15,532 nt of DNA from Hominenteromicrobium mulieris. Its GTDB lineage: Bacteria > Bacillota > Clostridia > Oscillospirales > Acutalibacteraceae. Below the pieces are notes generated by a model, which did not search any database, had not been told where the DNA came from, and worked only from the letters and a program-made list of their open reading frames with translations. Each line of letters opens with the position of its first letter. Positions within the stretch are counted from its first letter, which is position 1. Below, in pieces: positions 1 to 6,952 of this stretch. The stretch lies in the NCBI RefSeq assembly GCF_020687165.1, contig NZ_JAJEQC010000023.1. The stretch is one strand, 5' to 3'. A program made the translations under genes and the position numbers.

Positions 1-66
1 CTTGGGGCAGTGCCCCAAGTCCCCTCAAGTTTTCTCGAAGAAAGTTTAAATCAAAGCCTTTATTCG
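1..66 (-). repeat. Dispersed double-hairpin repeat, copy 1 (3' end of carboxylesterase gene)
   Basis: Positions 1-19 form a perfect 8-bp inverted repeat, CTTGGGGC with GCCCCAAG and a 3-base loop. An imperfect A/T-rich inverted repeat around 27-48 follows, and then a tail ending ATCAAA..TTTATTCG. The same layout and much of the same sequence recur at 4221-4284. Both copies lie just beyond the stop codon of a minus-strand gene in the same orientation, so a transcription-terminating or mRNA-end role is likely (inference). The left edge is cut by the window. Confidence 0.6.
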
Positions 67-94
67 TTCGCTTTCACAGGCAAATGCGAAGCGC

Positions 95-1660
95 TTAGTG
101 CTGGATCTGCTGCTCTTCCTCGTCATCGTTATGGCTCCACGGCGAGGGGGCCAATTTTTTATGCAGCGCAACAAGCTCGTGGTCGTAGTTATGTCTGACT
201 TCACACTTTTTGTCGAAAATCATAGTCGCTTCGTCGTCTGCGGTGCAAGCCGGCCACTCCGGCAAATCTTCGCTGGACGGTTTGCCGTCACGCGCGAAGT
301 TGAGCCACGCGTCGCACATTTGCTTTTCGAGCAAGTCAGTCACGCCGGGCTCGTTATACGCGGCGACGAGGCTCGTGTTATGGAACACAAACGGGATCTC
401 GCTGCAATGCCATGCGATATGCCCACCGTCATACGGGAAGGTGTAGGTCATCATATACGAATACGTGCCGCTTTCCGGGTGCTGCGCTTTTTTCAAGATG
501 AAATCGGTAGACGGCGCGCGGAAGATGGAATCCATGAACAGCACGTCGCTGACGTCCTTATCCGGGTAAACCTTGGCGAACATCTCCTTGAGCTTTTTGC
601 CCTCTGCGCCGTAGCGTTTTTCGATCATAGAATCGATGAGTGCAGCATCGGCCTTTTCCTCTTCGCTTAATGCCGGCATGAACGAGAACTCACCGAGCAC
701 GGTGCCAACCATGACCGGGATGGTCTTTGCGTGCTCCGTGAAACCGACCTCGAGCGGATCGCCGAGGTACCAATCGTTTGCGAGCGGGTTGCCGCCGACG
801 TATGCGCCCGTCTTTGCGACCTCCGGCGCGACCTTGTTGTACGCCGCCGCGAGCTGTGCGTACGGGATGGTCTCCAGTGCTTTGACATCATCGAGCTTCA
901 ATTCTGCCAGAAGCGCCGTGACGATGGCTTTGCCGTTTTGCTCCGTGGAATTGCCGGAGACGAAGTGATCGATACAGCCGCTCTGCACGACGCCCTTATG
1001 GAACAAGCCGTCCGCCGCAGGGGTCTGCATCAGCGTCCAGACCTTCATGCCGCCGCCGGACTGGCCGAACAGCGTGACGTTTTCCGGGTCGCCGCCGAAG
1101 TTTGCGATATTTTCGTGAATCCACTGCAAAGCTGCGACCATATCGGCGTTGCCGGCGTTGCCGGAATTCTTATATTCCTCGCCGAACGGGGAAAGGTCGA
1201 GATAGCCGAGGATATTGAGACGGTGGTTGAGTGAAATGACGACGACATCGCCGTATTTGCTCATGTTTTCGCCCTCGTAGGCGATGTGCTCAATGGAGGA
1301 GCCCGCCGCGAATCCGCCGCCGTGCAGCCAAACGAGCACGGGCTTTTTGGCGTTCGGGTCAAGATGCTGCGTCCAGATATTGAGGTACTGGCAGTTCTCA
1401 TCGAGCGGCCAATAGCGGTGCGGCACCATCAGCTCATTGCTGGGCTGATCCTGCTGCAGCATGGGGCACACGTAGCCGTAAGCCAGCGCGTTTTTGATGC
1501 CCTCCCACGGCTCTACCGGGGTCGGCTGGTGGAAACGCTTTGCATCGGCGTATTTTACGCCGTGGAACACATATGTGCCGTCAAGCTGAAAACCGCGCAG
1601 CTTACCGGCTTTGGTCTCGACGACCGGGTCTGTTTTGGTGCACATGAAATTTCTTGCCAT
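95..1660 (-). CDS. Type B carboxylesterase (alpha/beta hydrolase)
   Basis: The product is 521 aa, normal for the carboxylesterase type B/COesterase family, which hydrolyses carboxylic esters by a Ser-Glu-His triad. Visible motifs are the oxyanion-hole HGGGF (residues 113-117), the nucleophile elbow GQSGGG with Ser201, a likely acidic residue Glu324 in GTVLGEF, and the catalytic His418 in WHCSEIPFVF. There is no signal peptide or membrane segment, so a cytoplasmic enzyme is expected; the physiological ester is unknown. The start is supported by AAGGAG about 9 bases before the ATG. It has its own strong promoter (1713-1741) downstream of the HD-domain gene, so it is probably a separate unit from the operon to its right. 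Family assignment is firm; substrate is not. Confidence 0.93.
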   Translation of the reverse strand: MARNFMCTKTDPVVETKAGKLRGFQLDGTYVFHGVKYADAKRFHQPTPVEPWEGIKNALAYGYVCPMLQQDQPSNELMVPHRYWPLDENCQYLNIWTQHLDPNAKKPVLVWLHGGGFAAGSSIEHIAYEGENMSKYGDVVVISLNHRLNILGYLDLSPFGEEYKNSGNAGNADMVAALQWIHENIANFGGDPENVTLFGQSGGGMKVWTLMQTPAADGLFHKGVVQSGCIDHFVSGNSTEQNGKAIVTALLAELKLDDVKALETIPYAQLAAAYNKVAPEVAKTGAYVGGNPLANDWYLGDPLEVGFTEHAKTIPVMVGTVLGEFSFMPALSEEEKADAALIDSMIEKRYGAEGKKLKEMFAKVYPDKDVSDVLFMDSIFRAPSTDFILKKAQHPESGTYSYMMTYTFPYDGGHIAWHCSEIPFVFHNTSLVAAYNEPGVTDLLEKQMCDAWLNFARDGKPSSEDLPEWPACTADDEATMIFDKKCEVRHNYDHELVALHKKLAPSPWSHNDDEEEQQIQH

Positions 1661-1694
1661 ATATCACAACTCCTTAAAAATTTGACAAGTAAAA

Positions 1695-1726
1695 AATAAC
1701 CTTGCAATGTTAATTGTAAGGTTATT
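1695..1726 (-). terminator. 32-base inverted repeat: terminator of the HD operon and/or operator over a -10 box
   Basis: AATAACCTT (1695-1703) pairs with AAGGTTATT (1718-1726). The inner CAAT/ATTG continues the stem with a single mismatch, giving 13-bp arms around a 4-base centre. Read on the minus strand the hairpin is followed by a run of six T, as in an intrinsic terminator for the upstream HD-domain gene. The carboxylesterase -10 box lies inside one arm, so a repressor operator is an equally good reading. Confidence 0.55.
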
Positions 1727-1741
1727 TCTCATAAATGTCAA
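1713..1741 (-). promoter_or_regulatory. Sigma-A promoter of the carboxylesterase gene
   Basis: On the minus strand there is a perfect TTGACA -35 box (1736-1741), a 17-base spacer and a TACAAT -10 box (1713-1718). This is a near-consensus sigma-A promoter, about 55 bases before the ATG. The -10 overlaps an arm of the 1695-1726 inverted repeat. Confidence 0.8.
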
Positions 1742-1769
1742 TATTCTAATTTTTGATTTTATGTGCAAT

Positions 1770-2258
1770 TTACAAGAATAGGTCTTTTAAAAGCTGCTTG
1801 CCGGTCTTTGTGCGGAAGATGTTCTCGTACACCTTTTCGGCGGCTTCATGGGTCATGCCGCTCTCGAAAATGTTTACGAGGAAATCGGCTTCAACCAAAA
1901 TCTGATAATCGATGCCGTTGATGTTCGTATACGTGTGGTGGTGGCCGATGAGATAGCAGATGCGCTCTGTCTGCCCATGGGTATAACCGCACGCGGGCAG
2001 CATTTCGAGTGCGATGGGCGGGCCTTCCACCTCCTGGTGAGAGCCGTTGCAGTTGCCGTATTTTTCAAAGCACACACGGATGCCGATGTCGTGCGTAATG
2101 GCGGCGGCTTCCAAAATTTCTTTTGTCGCATCGTCCACGTCTTCGCCCTCCGCGATGGTCTTTGCGAACGCGAACACCTTCAAAAAGTGGTTGACGCGCT
2201 CGACACAGCCGCCCTCGTACTCTGTCATTTTCAAAACGAGCTTGCTAAAATTTGTCAT
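1770..2258 (-). CDS. HD-domain phosphohydrolase-like protein
   Basis: The product is about 162 aa with the HD superfamily metal-binding pattern: His24 (RVNHFLKV), the His56-Asp57 doublet (THDIG), a histidine cluster at 106-108 (GHHHTY) and Asp125 (VEADFLV). HD proteins of this type are metal-dependent phosphohydrolases, often acting on nucleotides; the substrate here cannot be named. I chose the ATG at 2258, which gives an N-terminus typical of the family and has AGAAG eight bases upstream. A GTG at 2267 overlapping the preceding stop (GTGA) would add three residues and is a real alternative. It is the last gene of a pepP-like/GNAT/HD operon and was probably translationally coupled to the acetyltransferase. 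Confidence 0.85.
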   Translation of the reverse strand: MTNFSKLVLKMTEYEGGCVERVNHFLKVFAFAKTIAEGEDVDDATKEILEAAAITHDIGIRVCFEKYGNCNGSHQEVEGPPIALEMLPACGYTHGQTERICYLIGHHHTYTNINGIDYQILVEADFLVNIFESGMTHEAAEKVYENIFRTKTGKQLLKDLFL

Positions 2259-2263
2259 GTTTT

Positions 2264-2791
2264 TCACTTCTTTCTTTCAAAATCGTCTGCGCAGGGCACC
2301 CAGTACCGGCGCGTGAGGATGCCTTCTTCCAGCACTTTGTTTTCGAGTACGCCGCCGGCGCTTTCAATCGTTTTCGCCGATCCGGTGTTTGTATCATTGC
2401 AGGTGATGAGTACCTTTTTGATGCCGATTGAACGCGCAATGGGCAGCGCGAGCGCAAGCTGGATTTTGGCATACCCGTGGCGGCGCTCACTCGGCACAAT
2501 GCCGTAGCCGATGTGACCGCCGAACAGCCTGAGGTAGTCGTTCAGCTCGTGGCGGATGTCCACGGCGCCGAAGAGTTTTGTTTCGTTGTCATCGGTGAGA
2601 AAATAAAGCGTTTCATTCACAAAGCCCTCGGGGACACGAGTGCGCTTTTGGATGCTTTCACGCCGCCATTCCTCAAACGGCAGATTTTTCGGATTTGCGG
2701 ACGCAATGGGCACGATGCGCTCTGCACCCCAATCCGCAAGATACGCTTTATACTGCGCTTCCGTAATCTGCTCGGGTAAAATGAGCTTCAT
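2264..2791 (-). CDS. GNAT-family N-acetyltransferase
   Basis: The product is 175 aa, a single GNAT domain that transfers an acetyl group from acetyl-CoA to an amine. The acetyl-CoA pyrophosphate-binding motif (R/Q-x-x-G-x-G/A) is seen as RRHGYA at residues 103-108, preceded by the typical beta strand GYGIVPSE and followed by the ITCNDTNTGSAKTIESAGG segment of motif B. The target is unknown. AGGAGA lies seven bases before the ATG. The gene starts 14 bases after the aminopeptidase stop, and its stop abuts or overlaps the start of the HD-domain gene, so the three genes are likely one transcript. Confidence 0.9.
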   Translation of the reverse strand: MKLILPEQITEAQYKAYLADWGAERIVPIASANPKNLPFEEWRRESIQKRTRVPEGFVNETLYFLTDDNETKLFGAVDIRHELNDYLRLFGGHIGYGIVPSERRHGYAKIQLALALPIARSIGIKKVLITCNDTNTGSAKTIESAGGVLENKVLEEGILTRRYWVPCADDFERKK

Positions 2792-2805
2792 TGAAATTTC
2801 TCCTG

Positions 2806-4050
2806 CTATTTTGCCATGACGGCCTCGATGTCTTCGATGGTGCGCGGCACGGACGCAGAGAGGTTCTCTGCGCCGGTCGGCGTGACAAGGCAGTTATCCT
2901 CCACACGGAAGCCGATGCCGAGATCTTCGGCGTAAATGCCGATATCAACGCAGAAGACCATGTTCGGCGCGATAGGCTTGCCGAGTGCATCGACAACATC
3001 GTGCACGTCGTAGCCGACATGGTGCGCACCGCCGTGCCACATGTATTTGCCAATCTCATCGTAAGAGGACAGCAGACCGATCTTTTTCAGCTGCTCACAG
3101 CAATAGCGGCGGGCGGTCTTATCCACATCGTCCATGAGCATACCGGGCTTGATGATGGAGAACATGTAGTTCGACGTATTGAGGGCACACTCATACAGCA
3201 TGCGCTGCTCTTTCGAGTATTTGCCGTTGCACGGCCAGCCGCGGGAGACATCGTTGCACTCGCCGTCCCACTGCGCGCCAACGTCATTCAAGATCATATC
3301 GCCGTCTTTGGCTTGTCCCATGTAGCTGTCGTAATGGATGCAGAAGTTGTTTTCGCCGGCGGAAATGATGGAGTGGAACGCGGGCTCAAGCACGCCGGCG
3401 CCGGTGAGGGCATAGTCGAACTCGGCTTTATACTCGTACTCATACATGCCGGGGTGCGAAGCGCGCATCATGCGCAGAATGCCTTCGCGCGTAACGGTCA
3501 TGGCGCGGCGCATGGCGTCAATCTCGCACGGAGCCTTCAGGGTACGCAGGCGCTTTAAGATGGGCAGGATATTTTCAACCGTGAGGAACGGGTAGCCGGT
3601 CTTAATGGTCTGCGCGAAGCGGTGGGCTTCATCTAAGCCCTCGTCCGGCGTATGGCGGTAGAGATCGAGGTAGACGCGCTGCACGTTGCCGCTGTTCAAA
3701 ACACGGTGGATATCGTTTTCAAAGTTCTCAACGAAGCGGATATCCGTGATACCGGACTGCGCTATAACTTCATCGGCTTTCGGTCTGCGGCCTGTCCAGC
3801 GCTCTTTCATGAGATCCGGCGGGAGGATATAGATGGATTCCTGCACATTGCCGCCGATTTTTGTGGCGACCAACACGAGCCCCGCGAATTTAATGCCCGT
3901 TAAATACAGGAAATTGCGGTTCGTGAAGAATGTATAGTACGCATCGGCGCTCTGACGCGGTGCGCTGCCGGAAAAGAACACGACTGCGCTGCCGTCTTTC
4001 ATTTCGGCGTACAGGCGCTGACGGTTTGCCTTGTGGAATTCTGCTGTCAT
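2806..4050 (-). CDS. Xaa-Pro aminopeptidase (M24B, aminopeptidase P type)
   Basis: The product is 414 aa, full length, with an N-terminal AMP_N-type domain (about 1-150, FLYLTG at 47-52) and a C-terminal pita-bread M24 domain (about 175-414). Such enzymes remove an N-terminal residue preceding proline, using two metal ions. By alignment with E. coli aminopeptidase P the ligands are Asp256, Asp267, His343 (GGAHHVG), and Glu384 in FRVEDNCLVT. His350 matches a conserved HD-motif histidine. The fifth ligand, normally Glu in a T-x-E-P-G motif, appears as Asp369 in CVDIGIY, a conservative but unusual change that may alter metal use. GGAGGG precedes the ATG by six bases. It heads an operon with the GNAT and HD genes. 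Activity is inferred from the family; specificity is not certain. Confidence 0.9.
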   Translation of the reverse strand: MTAEFHKANRQRLYAEMKDGSAVVFFSGSAPRQSADAYYTFFTNRNFLYLTGIKFAGLVLVATKIGGNVQESIYILPPDLMKERWTGRRPKADEVIAQSGITDIRFVENFENDIHRVLNSGNVQRVYLDLYRHTPDEGLDEAHRFAQTIKTGYPFLTVENILPILKRLRTLKAPCEIDAMRRAMTVTREGILRMMRASHPGMYEYEYKAEFDYALTGAGVLEPAFHSIISAGENNFCIHYDSYMGQAKDGDMILNDVGAQWDGECNDVSRGWPCNGKYSKEQRMLYECALNTSNYMFSIIKPGMLMDDVDKTARRYCCEQLKKIGLLSSYDEIGKYMWHGGAHHVGYDVHDVVDALGKPIAPNMVFCVDIGIYAEDLGIGFRVEDNCLVTPTGAENLSASVPRTIEDIEAVMAK

Positions 4051-4089
4051 GATAATCCCTCCGAATCTTCTTTGCTTTTATCTATTTCT

Positions 4090-4267
4090 AAAGGCTTGCT
4101 GAGCAAGCCTTTTAAGAAACCCCTTGATAGGGTTTCTTACATCAAATCGTCCACCGGACGATTTGACTATCTTCCTGATCTTTAGGTAGGCAAAAGAGTT
4201 TCGAGCTCTGCGGAGCTCGACTTGGGGCGTTGCCCCAAGTCCCCACCAACTTTTTGAAAAAAGTTGG
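4090..4267. repeat. Array of six consecutive perfect inverted repeats
   Basis: The spacer between prmA and the aminopeptidase gene holds six separate perfect palindromic hairpins. They are 4090-4112 (11-bp arms), 4113-4139 (10-bp arms, TAAGAAACCC), 4142-4166 (11-bp arms, TCAAATCGTCC), 4201-4220 (8-bp arms, TCGAGCTC), 4220-4240 (9-bp arms, ACTTGGGGC) and 4246-4267 (10-bp arms, CCAACTTTTT). The stems differ in sequence from each other, so this is not a tandem repeat. The last two form the double-hairpin repeat also seen at 1-66. No plausible gene occupies the stretch. Function is unknown; termination, mRNA stabilisation or a mobile repeat are possible. Confidence 0.8.
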
Positions 4268-4284
4268 ATCAAAAACTTTATTCG
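4221..4284 (-). repeat. Dispersed double-hairpin repeat, copy 2 (3' end of prmA)
   Basis: This copy has CTTGGGGC/GCCCCAAG (4221-4239), then CCAACTTTTT/AAAAAGTTGG (4246-4267) and the tail ATCAAAAACTTTATTCG, matching 1-66 in order, spacing and most bases. It begins 26 bases after the prmA stop on the minus strand. A terminator role for prmA is likely (inference). Confidence 0.65.
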
Positions 4285-4309
4285 CCGCTCCGCTGTGGAA
4301 AACGTTAGC

Positions 4310-5245
4310 TTACTTCAGCTTTGCAGCCAAGGCGACCCAGCCTCTTTCCTCTTTGCGGTCGATGATCTCGAATTTATCCGCGAGGCACGCCAAAACGTCG
4401 TCTTCCCTTGTATCGATGATACCGCTCATGATATAGACGGTATCGGGTTTCATGAAGCGCGGAGCGTCTTTTGTGAGCAAAATCACGACGTCTGCGACGA
4501 TATTCGCGACAACGACATCGAATGTGCCGGTAACCTTATCCGCCAGATTGCCGCAGATGCCGGTGAACTTATCGCCGACGTGGTTGATCTCTGCGTTTGC
4601 GACGGCGGTCTTGACGGCGAGAGCATCAATATCGACGCCAACGGCGCTGCCTGCGCCGAGCAGCAGACCGGCGACGGACAAAATACCGCTGCCGCAGCCC
4701 ATATCAAGCATGGTATCGCCCGGCTTTACATACTTTTCGAGCAGTTCCATGCAAAGGCGGGTCGTTTCATGCGTGCCGGTACCGAACGCGAGGCCCGGCT
4801 CCAGATGCAGCACGACGCGGTCACCTGCTTCGTACTCGTCCTCCCACATGGGACGCACAAGCAAGCGGTTGCCGACGGGGATGGGCTTAAAATACTTTTT
4901 CCAGTTGTTGATCCAATCCTCCTCCGCGCAGTTGGCGGCGGTGATGGTGTTCTCAATGCCGACGGCTTCAAAACGCTCTTTGAGGAAAGAAATGGCTTCC
5001 GCCGGGTTTTCCTCCGGGCTGATATACACATGGATGATGCTTTTGGTGCGGTCTTTTTTGAGAAGGTCTTCGTCGATGAGGTCGATATGCGCGATCTCCA
5101 TCGCTTCCTCTTCTAAATGCGAATAGTCTTCAATATAAATGCCGTAGGGCACGACCATCTGCGCAATGTCGCCCGCGCGGTCCGTATCCGCCGCGGGAAT
5201 GGTGACCTGTAATTCGGTCCAGTCTGCGTTTACCTGATCTGTCAT
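4310..5245 (-). CDS. prmA: Ribosomal protein L11 methyltransferase
   Basis: The product is 311 aa, close to the usual PrmA length. PrmA is a cytoplasmic SAM-dependent enzyme that methylates ribosomal protein L11. Hallmarks are DWINNWKKYFKP (110-121), AFGTGTHETT (153-162), SAM motif I LDMGCGSG (180-187), the VGVDID acidic loop (202-207) and VVANIVAD (245-252), the PrmA form of the post-motif loop. The frame is open for 38 codons further upstream, but the ATG at 5245 has AGGAG about nine bases before it and gives the family N-terminus. A promoter lies at 5313-5341. The gene stands alone: a hairpin array separates it from the aminopeptidase gene, and the flippase gene is divergent. Confidence 0.94.
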   Translation of the reverse strand: MTDQVNADWTELQVTIPAADTDRAGDIAQMVVPYGIYIEDYSHLEEEAMEIAHIDLIDEDLLKKDRTKSIIHVYISPEENPAEAISFLKERFEAVGIENTITAANCAEEDWINNWKKYFKPIPVGNRLLVRPMWEDEYEAGDRVVLHLEPGLAFGTGTHETTRLCMELLEKYVKPGDTMLDMGCGSGILSVAGLLLGAGSAVGVDIDALAVKTAVANAEINHVGDKFTGICGNLADKVTGTFDVVVANIVADVVILLTKDAPRFMKPDTVYIMSGIIDTREDDVLACLADKFEIIDRKEERGWVALAAKLK

Positions 5246-5312
5246 ACTTTTTAACTCCTGTTCTCTTTTTATAAAATGCAGAAAATTATCTATACATTTC
5301 TCATATAAGCTG

Positions 5313-5341
5313 ATTATACAACGCGTCCGGAAAACTTGCAA
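5313..5341 (-). promoter_or_regulatory. Promoter of prmA
   Basis: On the minus strand a TTGCAA -35 box (5336-5341) and a perfect TATAAT -10 box (5313-5318) are 17 bases apart, about 68 bases before the prmA ATG. The -35 lies only 20 bases from the divergent flippase start and next to its AGGAGG, so the two genes share a compact regulatory interval. I could not pick a convincing plus-strand promoter here. Confidence 0.7.
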
Positions 5342-5361
5342 TAGGAGGCCCTGCGACAATC

Positions 5362-6885
5362 ATGACAAAACGCAAATTTCTGCTGCAAGGCATCGCTTTA
5401 ACGGCATTTTCACTGTTTTTCCGCATTACGAATATCGGCTACCGTGCGTATTTATCGGGCAAAATCGGCGCGGAGGGCATGGGGCTTTACCAGCTCATCT
5501 TCTCCGTGTTCCTGCTCGCCATCACGCTTTCCACTTCCGGCATCAGCTTGGCCGTGACGCGCATGGTAACGGCAGCCATTGCGGCGAACCGCCGCTGCAC
5601 GGTGCGCAGCGTGGTGACGCAGTGCTTTTTGTTCTGCCTGACGGTAAGCTGTACCATTGCGGTTTTGCTGCTGTGCTTTTCGGATTTTGCCGCCGCGCAT
5701 ATTTTGGGCAACGCCGGCGCGGCGCCGTCTCTGCGCATTTTGGCGCTTGGGCTGCCGTTTATGTCGCAGTGCACGTGCATGAAGGGATATTTTTTAGCAG
5801 TGGACGAATCGCTTTCCGCCTCATGGAGTGACGCGGTAGAACAGGTGCTGACGACTTTCTCCGCCGTTGTGCTGTTCTGGTATTTTGCGCCGCAGAGCAT
5901 AGAAGCCGCGTGCTTTGCGGCGATGATTGCTTCAACATTCGGAGAAGCCGTCTCGTTTTTGGCGGGATTTCTCATTTACCGCCGCAGCTTAAAGCGCAAC
6001 ACGCCGAAAGAAAAAGAGCAGGCGACGGGCGTTCTGCACGGGATGTTCCACATTGCGGTGCCGTGCACGCTTTCAAGCGCGGCACGCAGCTTGCTTTCAA
6101 CGGCGGAAAATCTGCTCATCCCGCGCGAGCTCGGGCGGTACGGGCTCAGTCGTGCGGCTTCCATGTCCGCCTACGGTTTATTACAGGGCATGGCAATGCC
6201 GATGCTGTATTTTCCGTCTTCGTTTTTGACGTCGTTCGCGTCTTTGCTCATCCCGAAAACGGCGCGGGAATTTGAGCTTTCGCACCGCAGGGCCGTGCGG
6301 CACATCACGCAGCGCGCGGTGCACGCAGCCCTGCAGTTCGGCATTTTCTGCTCGGGGATCTTCTTCGTTTTCGGCAGTGACTGGGGCGAGGCGTTTTATA
6401 AGAGCCGGGAAGCCGGGGCATACCTCAAAATTTTGGCGCCGCTCGTACCGCTTTTGTATCTGGATGTCGTGGTGGACAGTCTTTTAAAGGGACTTGACGA
6501 GCAGCTGAACTCCATGAAATACAACTTTTCGGATTCGTTTCTGCGTGTGCTTTTGATTTTGCTTTTCATGCGGTTTGCCGGTATGCGGGCGTACATTGCA
6601 ATTTTGTTTTTCTCGTCCATCTTCAACGCGATGCTGAGTGTACGAAGATTATTAAAAGTCGCCGATGTGCATATCGGGCTATTGAAAAGTGCAGTGATGC
6701 CGGCGTTTTTTGCACTGCTTGCCGCGAATGCAACACAGTTTTTATTGAAAAGCATTTCGCTTTCGGGTATTCCCCTTGTTTTGCTGCAAACGGCGGTTTG
6801 TGCAGGGCTTTATGCCGCTTTGCTGTTCCCGTTTTTAAAGCTGTGCACGTATCATACGGACAAAAAGCAAACCGTTAAAACATAA
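5362..6885 (+). CDS. SpoVB-like flippase of the MOP/polysaccharide biosynthesis family
   Basis: The product is 507 aa, very hydrophobic, with about 12-14 predicted membrane segments. The N-terminus (KFLLQGIALTAFSLFFRITN, then YRAYLSGKIGAEGMGLYQL) is characteristic of the SpoVB/MurJ-related branch of the MOP exporter superfamily, which moves lipid-linked oligosaccharides or peptidoglycan precursors across the membrane. B. subtilis SpoVB, required for spore cortex formation, is of similar length. The cargo here is inferred. AGGAGG is present but 13 bases from the ATG, longer than usual; no better in-frame start was found. The gene is divergent from prmA and ends at a bidirectional terminator facing the isomerase gene. 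A general polysaccharide flippase rather than a true SpoVB remains possible. Confidence 0.87.
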   Translation: MTKRKFLLQGIALTAFSLFFRITNIGYRAYLSGKIGAEGMGLYQLIFSVFLLAITLSTSGISLAVTRMVTAAIAANRRCTVRSVVTQCFLFCLTVSCTIAVLLLCFSDFAAAHILGNAGAAPSLRILALGLPFMSQCTCMKGYFLAVDESLSASWSDAVEQVLTTFSAVVLFWYFAPQSIEAACFAAMIASTFGEAVSFLAGFLIYRRSLKRNTPKEKEQATGVLHGMFHIAVPCTLSSAARSLLSTAENLLIPRELGRYGLSRAASMSAYGLLQGMAMPMLYFPSSFLTSFASLLIPKTAREFELSHRRAVRHITQRAVHAALQFGIFCSGIFFVFGSDWGEAFYKSREAGAYLKILAPLVPLLYLDVVVDSLLKGLDEQLNSMKYNFSDSFLRVLLILLFMRFAGMRAYIAILFFSSIFNAMLSVRRLLKVADVHIGLLKSAVMPAFFALLAANATQFLLKSISLSGIPLVLLQTAVCAGLYAALLFPFLKLCTYHTDKKQTVKT

Positions 6886-6889
6886 AAGC

Positions 6890-6921
6890 GGCGCTCCGAC
6901 AGGTTGCCCTGCCGAAGCGCC
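6890..6921. terminator. Bidirectional intrinsic terminator between convergent genes
   Basis: GGCGCT (6890-6895) pairs with AGCGCC (6916-6921). The stem continues inward through CG/CG and CAGG/CCTG with two mismatches, closing on a TTGC loop. GGTTTT follows on the plus strand, and the A run at 6884-6887 supplies T residues for the minus strand. It lies five bases after the flippase stop and serves the convergent isomerase gene from the other side. Confidence 0.8.
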
Positions 6922-6952
6922 GTGGTTTTATTTACGTGTTGTCAGAAAGAAA

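Noticed and set aside
98..670. Long plus-strand open frames (98-670 and 731-1234) opposite the carboxylesterase gene
   Set aside because: They are antisense to a gene with clear catalytic motifs, lack ribosome sites and read as low-complexity Arg/Val/Ala-rich sequence expected from GC-rich DNA.
4078..4272. 64-codon minus-strand frame in the prmA/aminopeptidase spacer
   Set aside because: It runs straight through six perfect hairpins, which explains its sequence, and has no ribosome site.
4230..4436. Plus-strand frames starting MPQVP at 10 and 4230 that resemble each other
   Set aside because: The likeness comes from the shared non-coding double-hairpin repeat; the frames diverge into antisense of real genes.
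4295..5116. 273-codon plus-strand frame opposite prmA
   Set aside because: It lies wholly against the conserved PrmA motifs and has no family resemblance.
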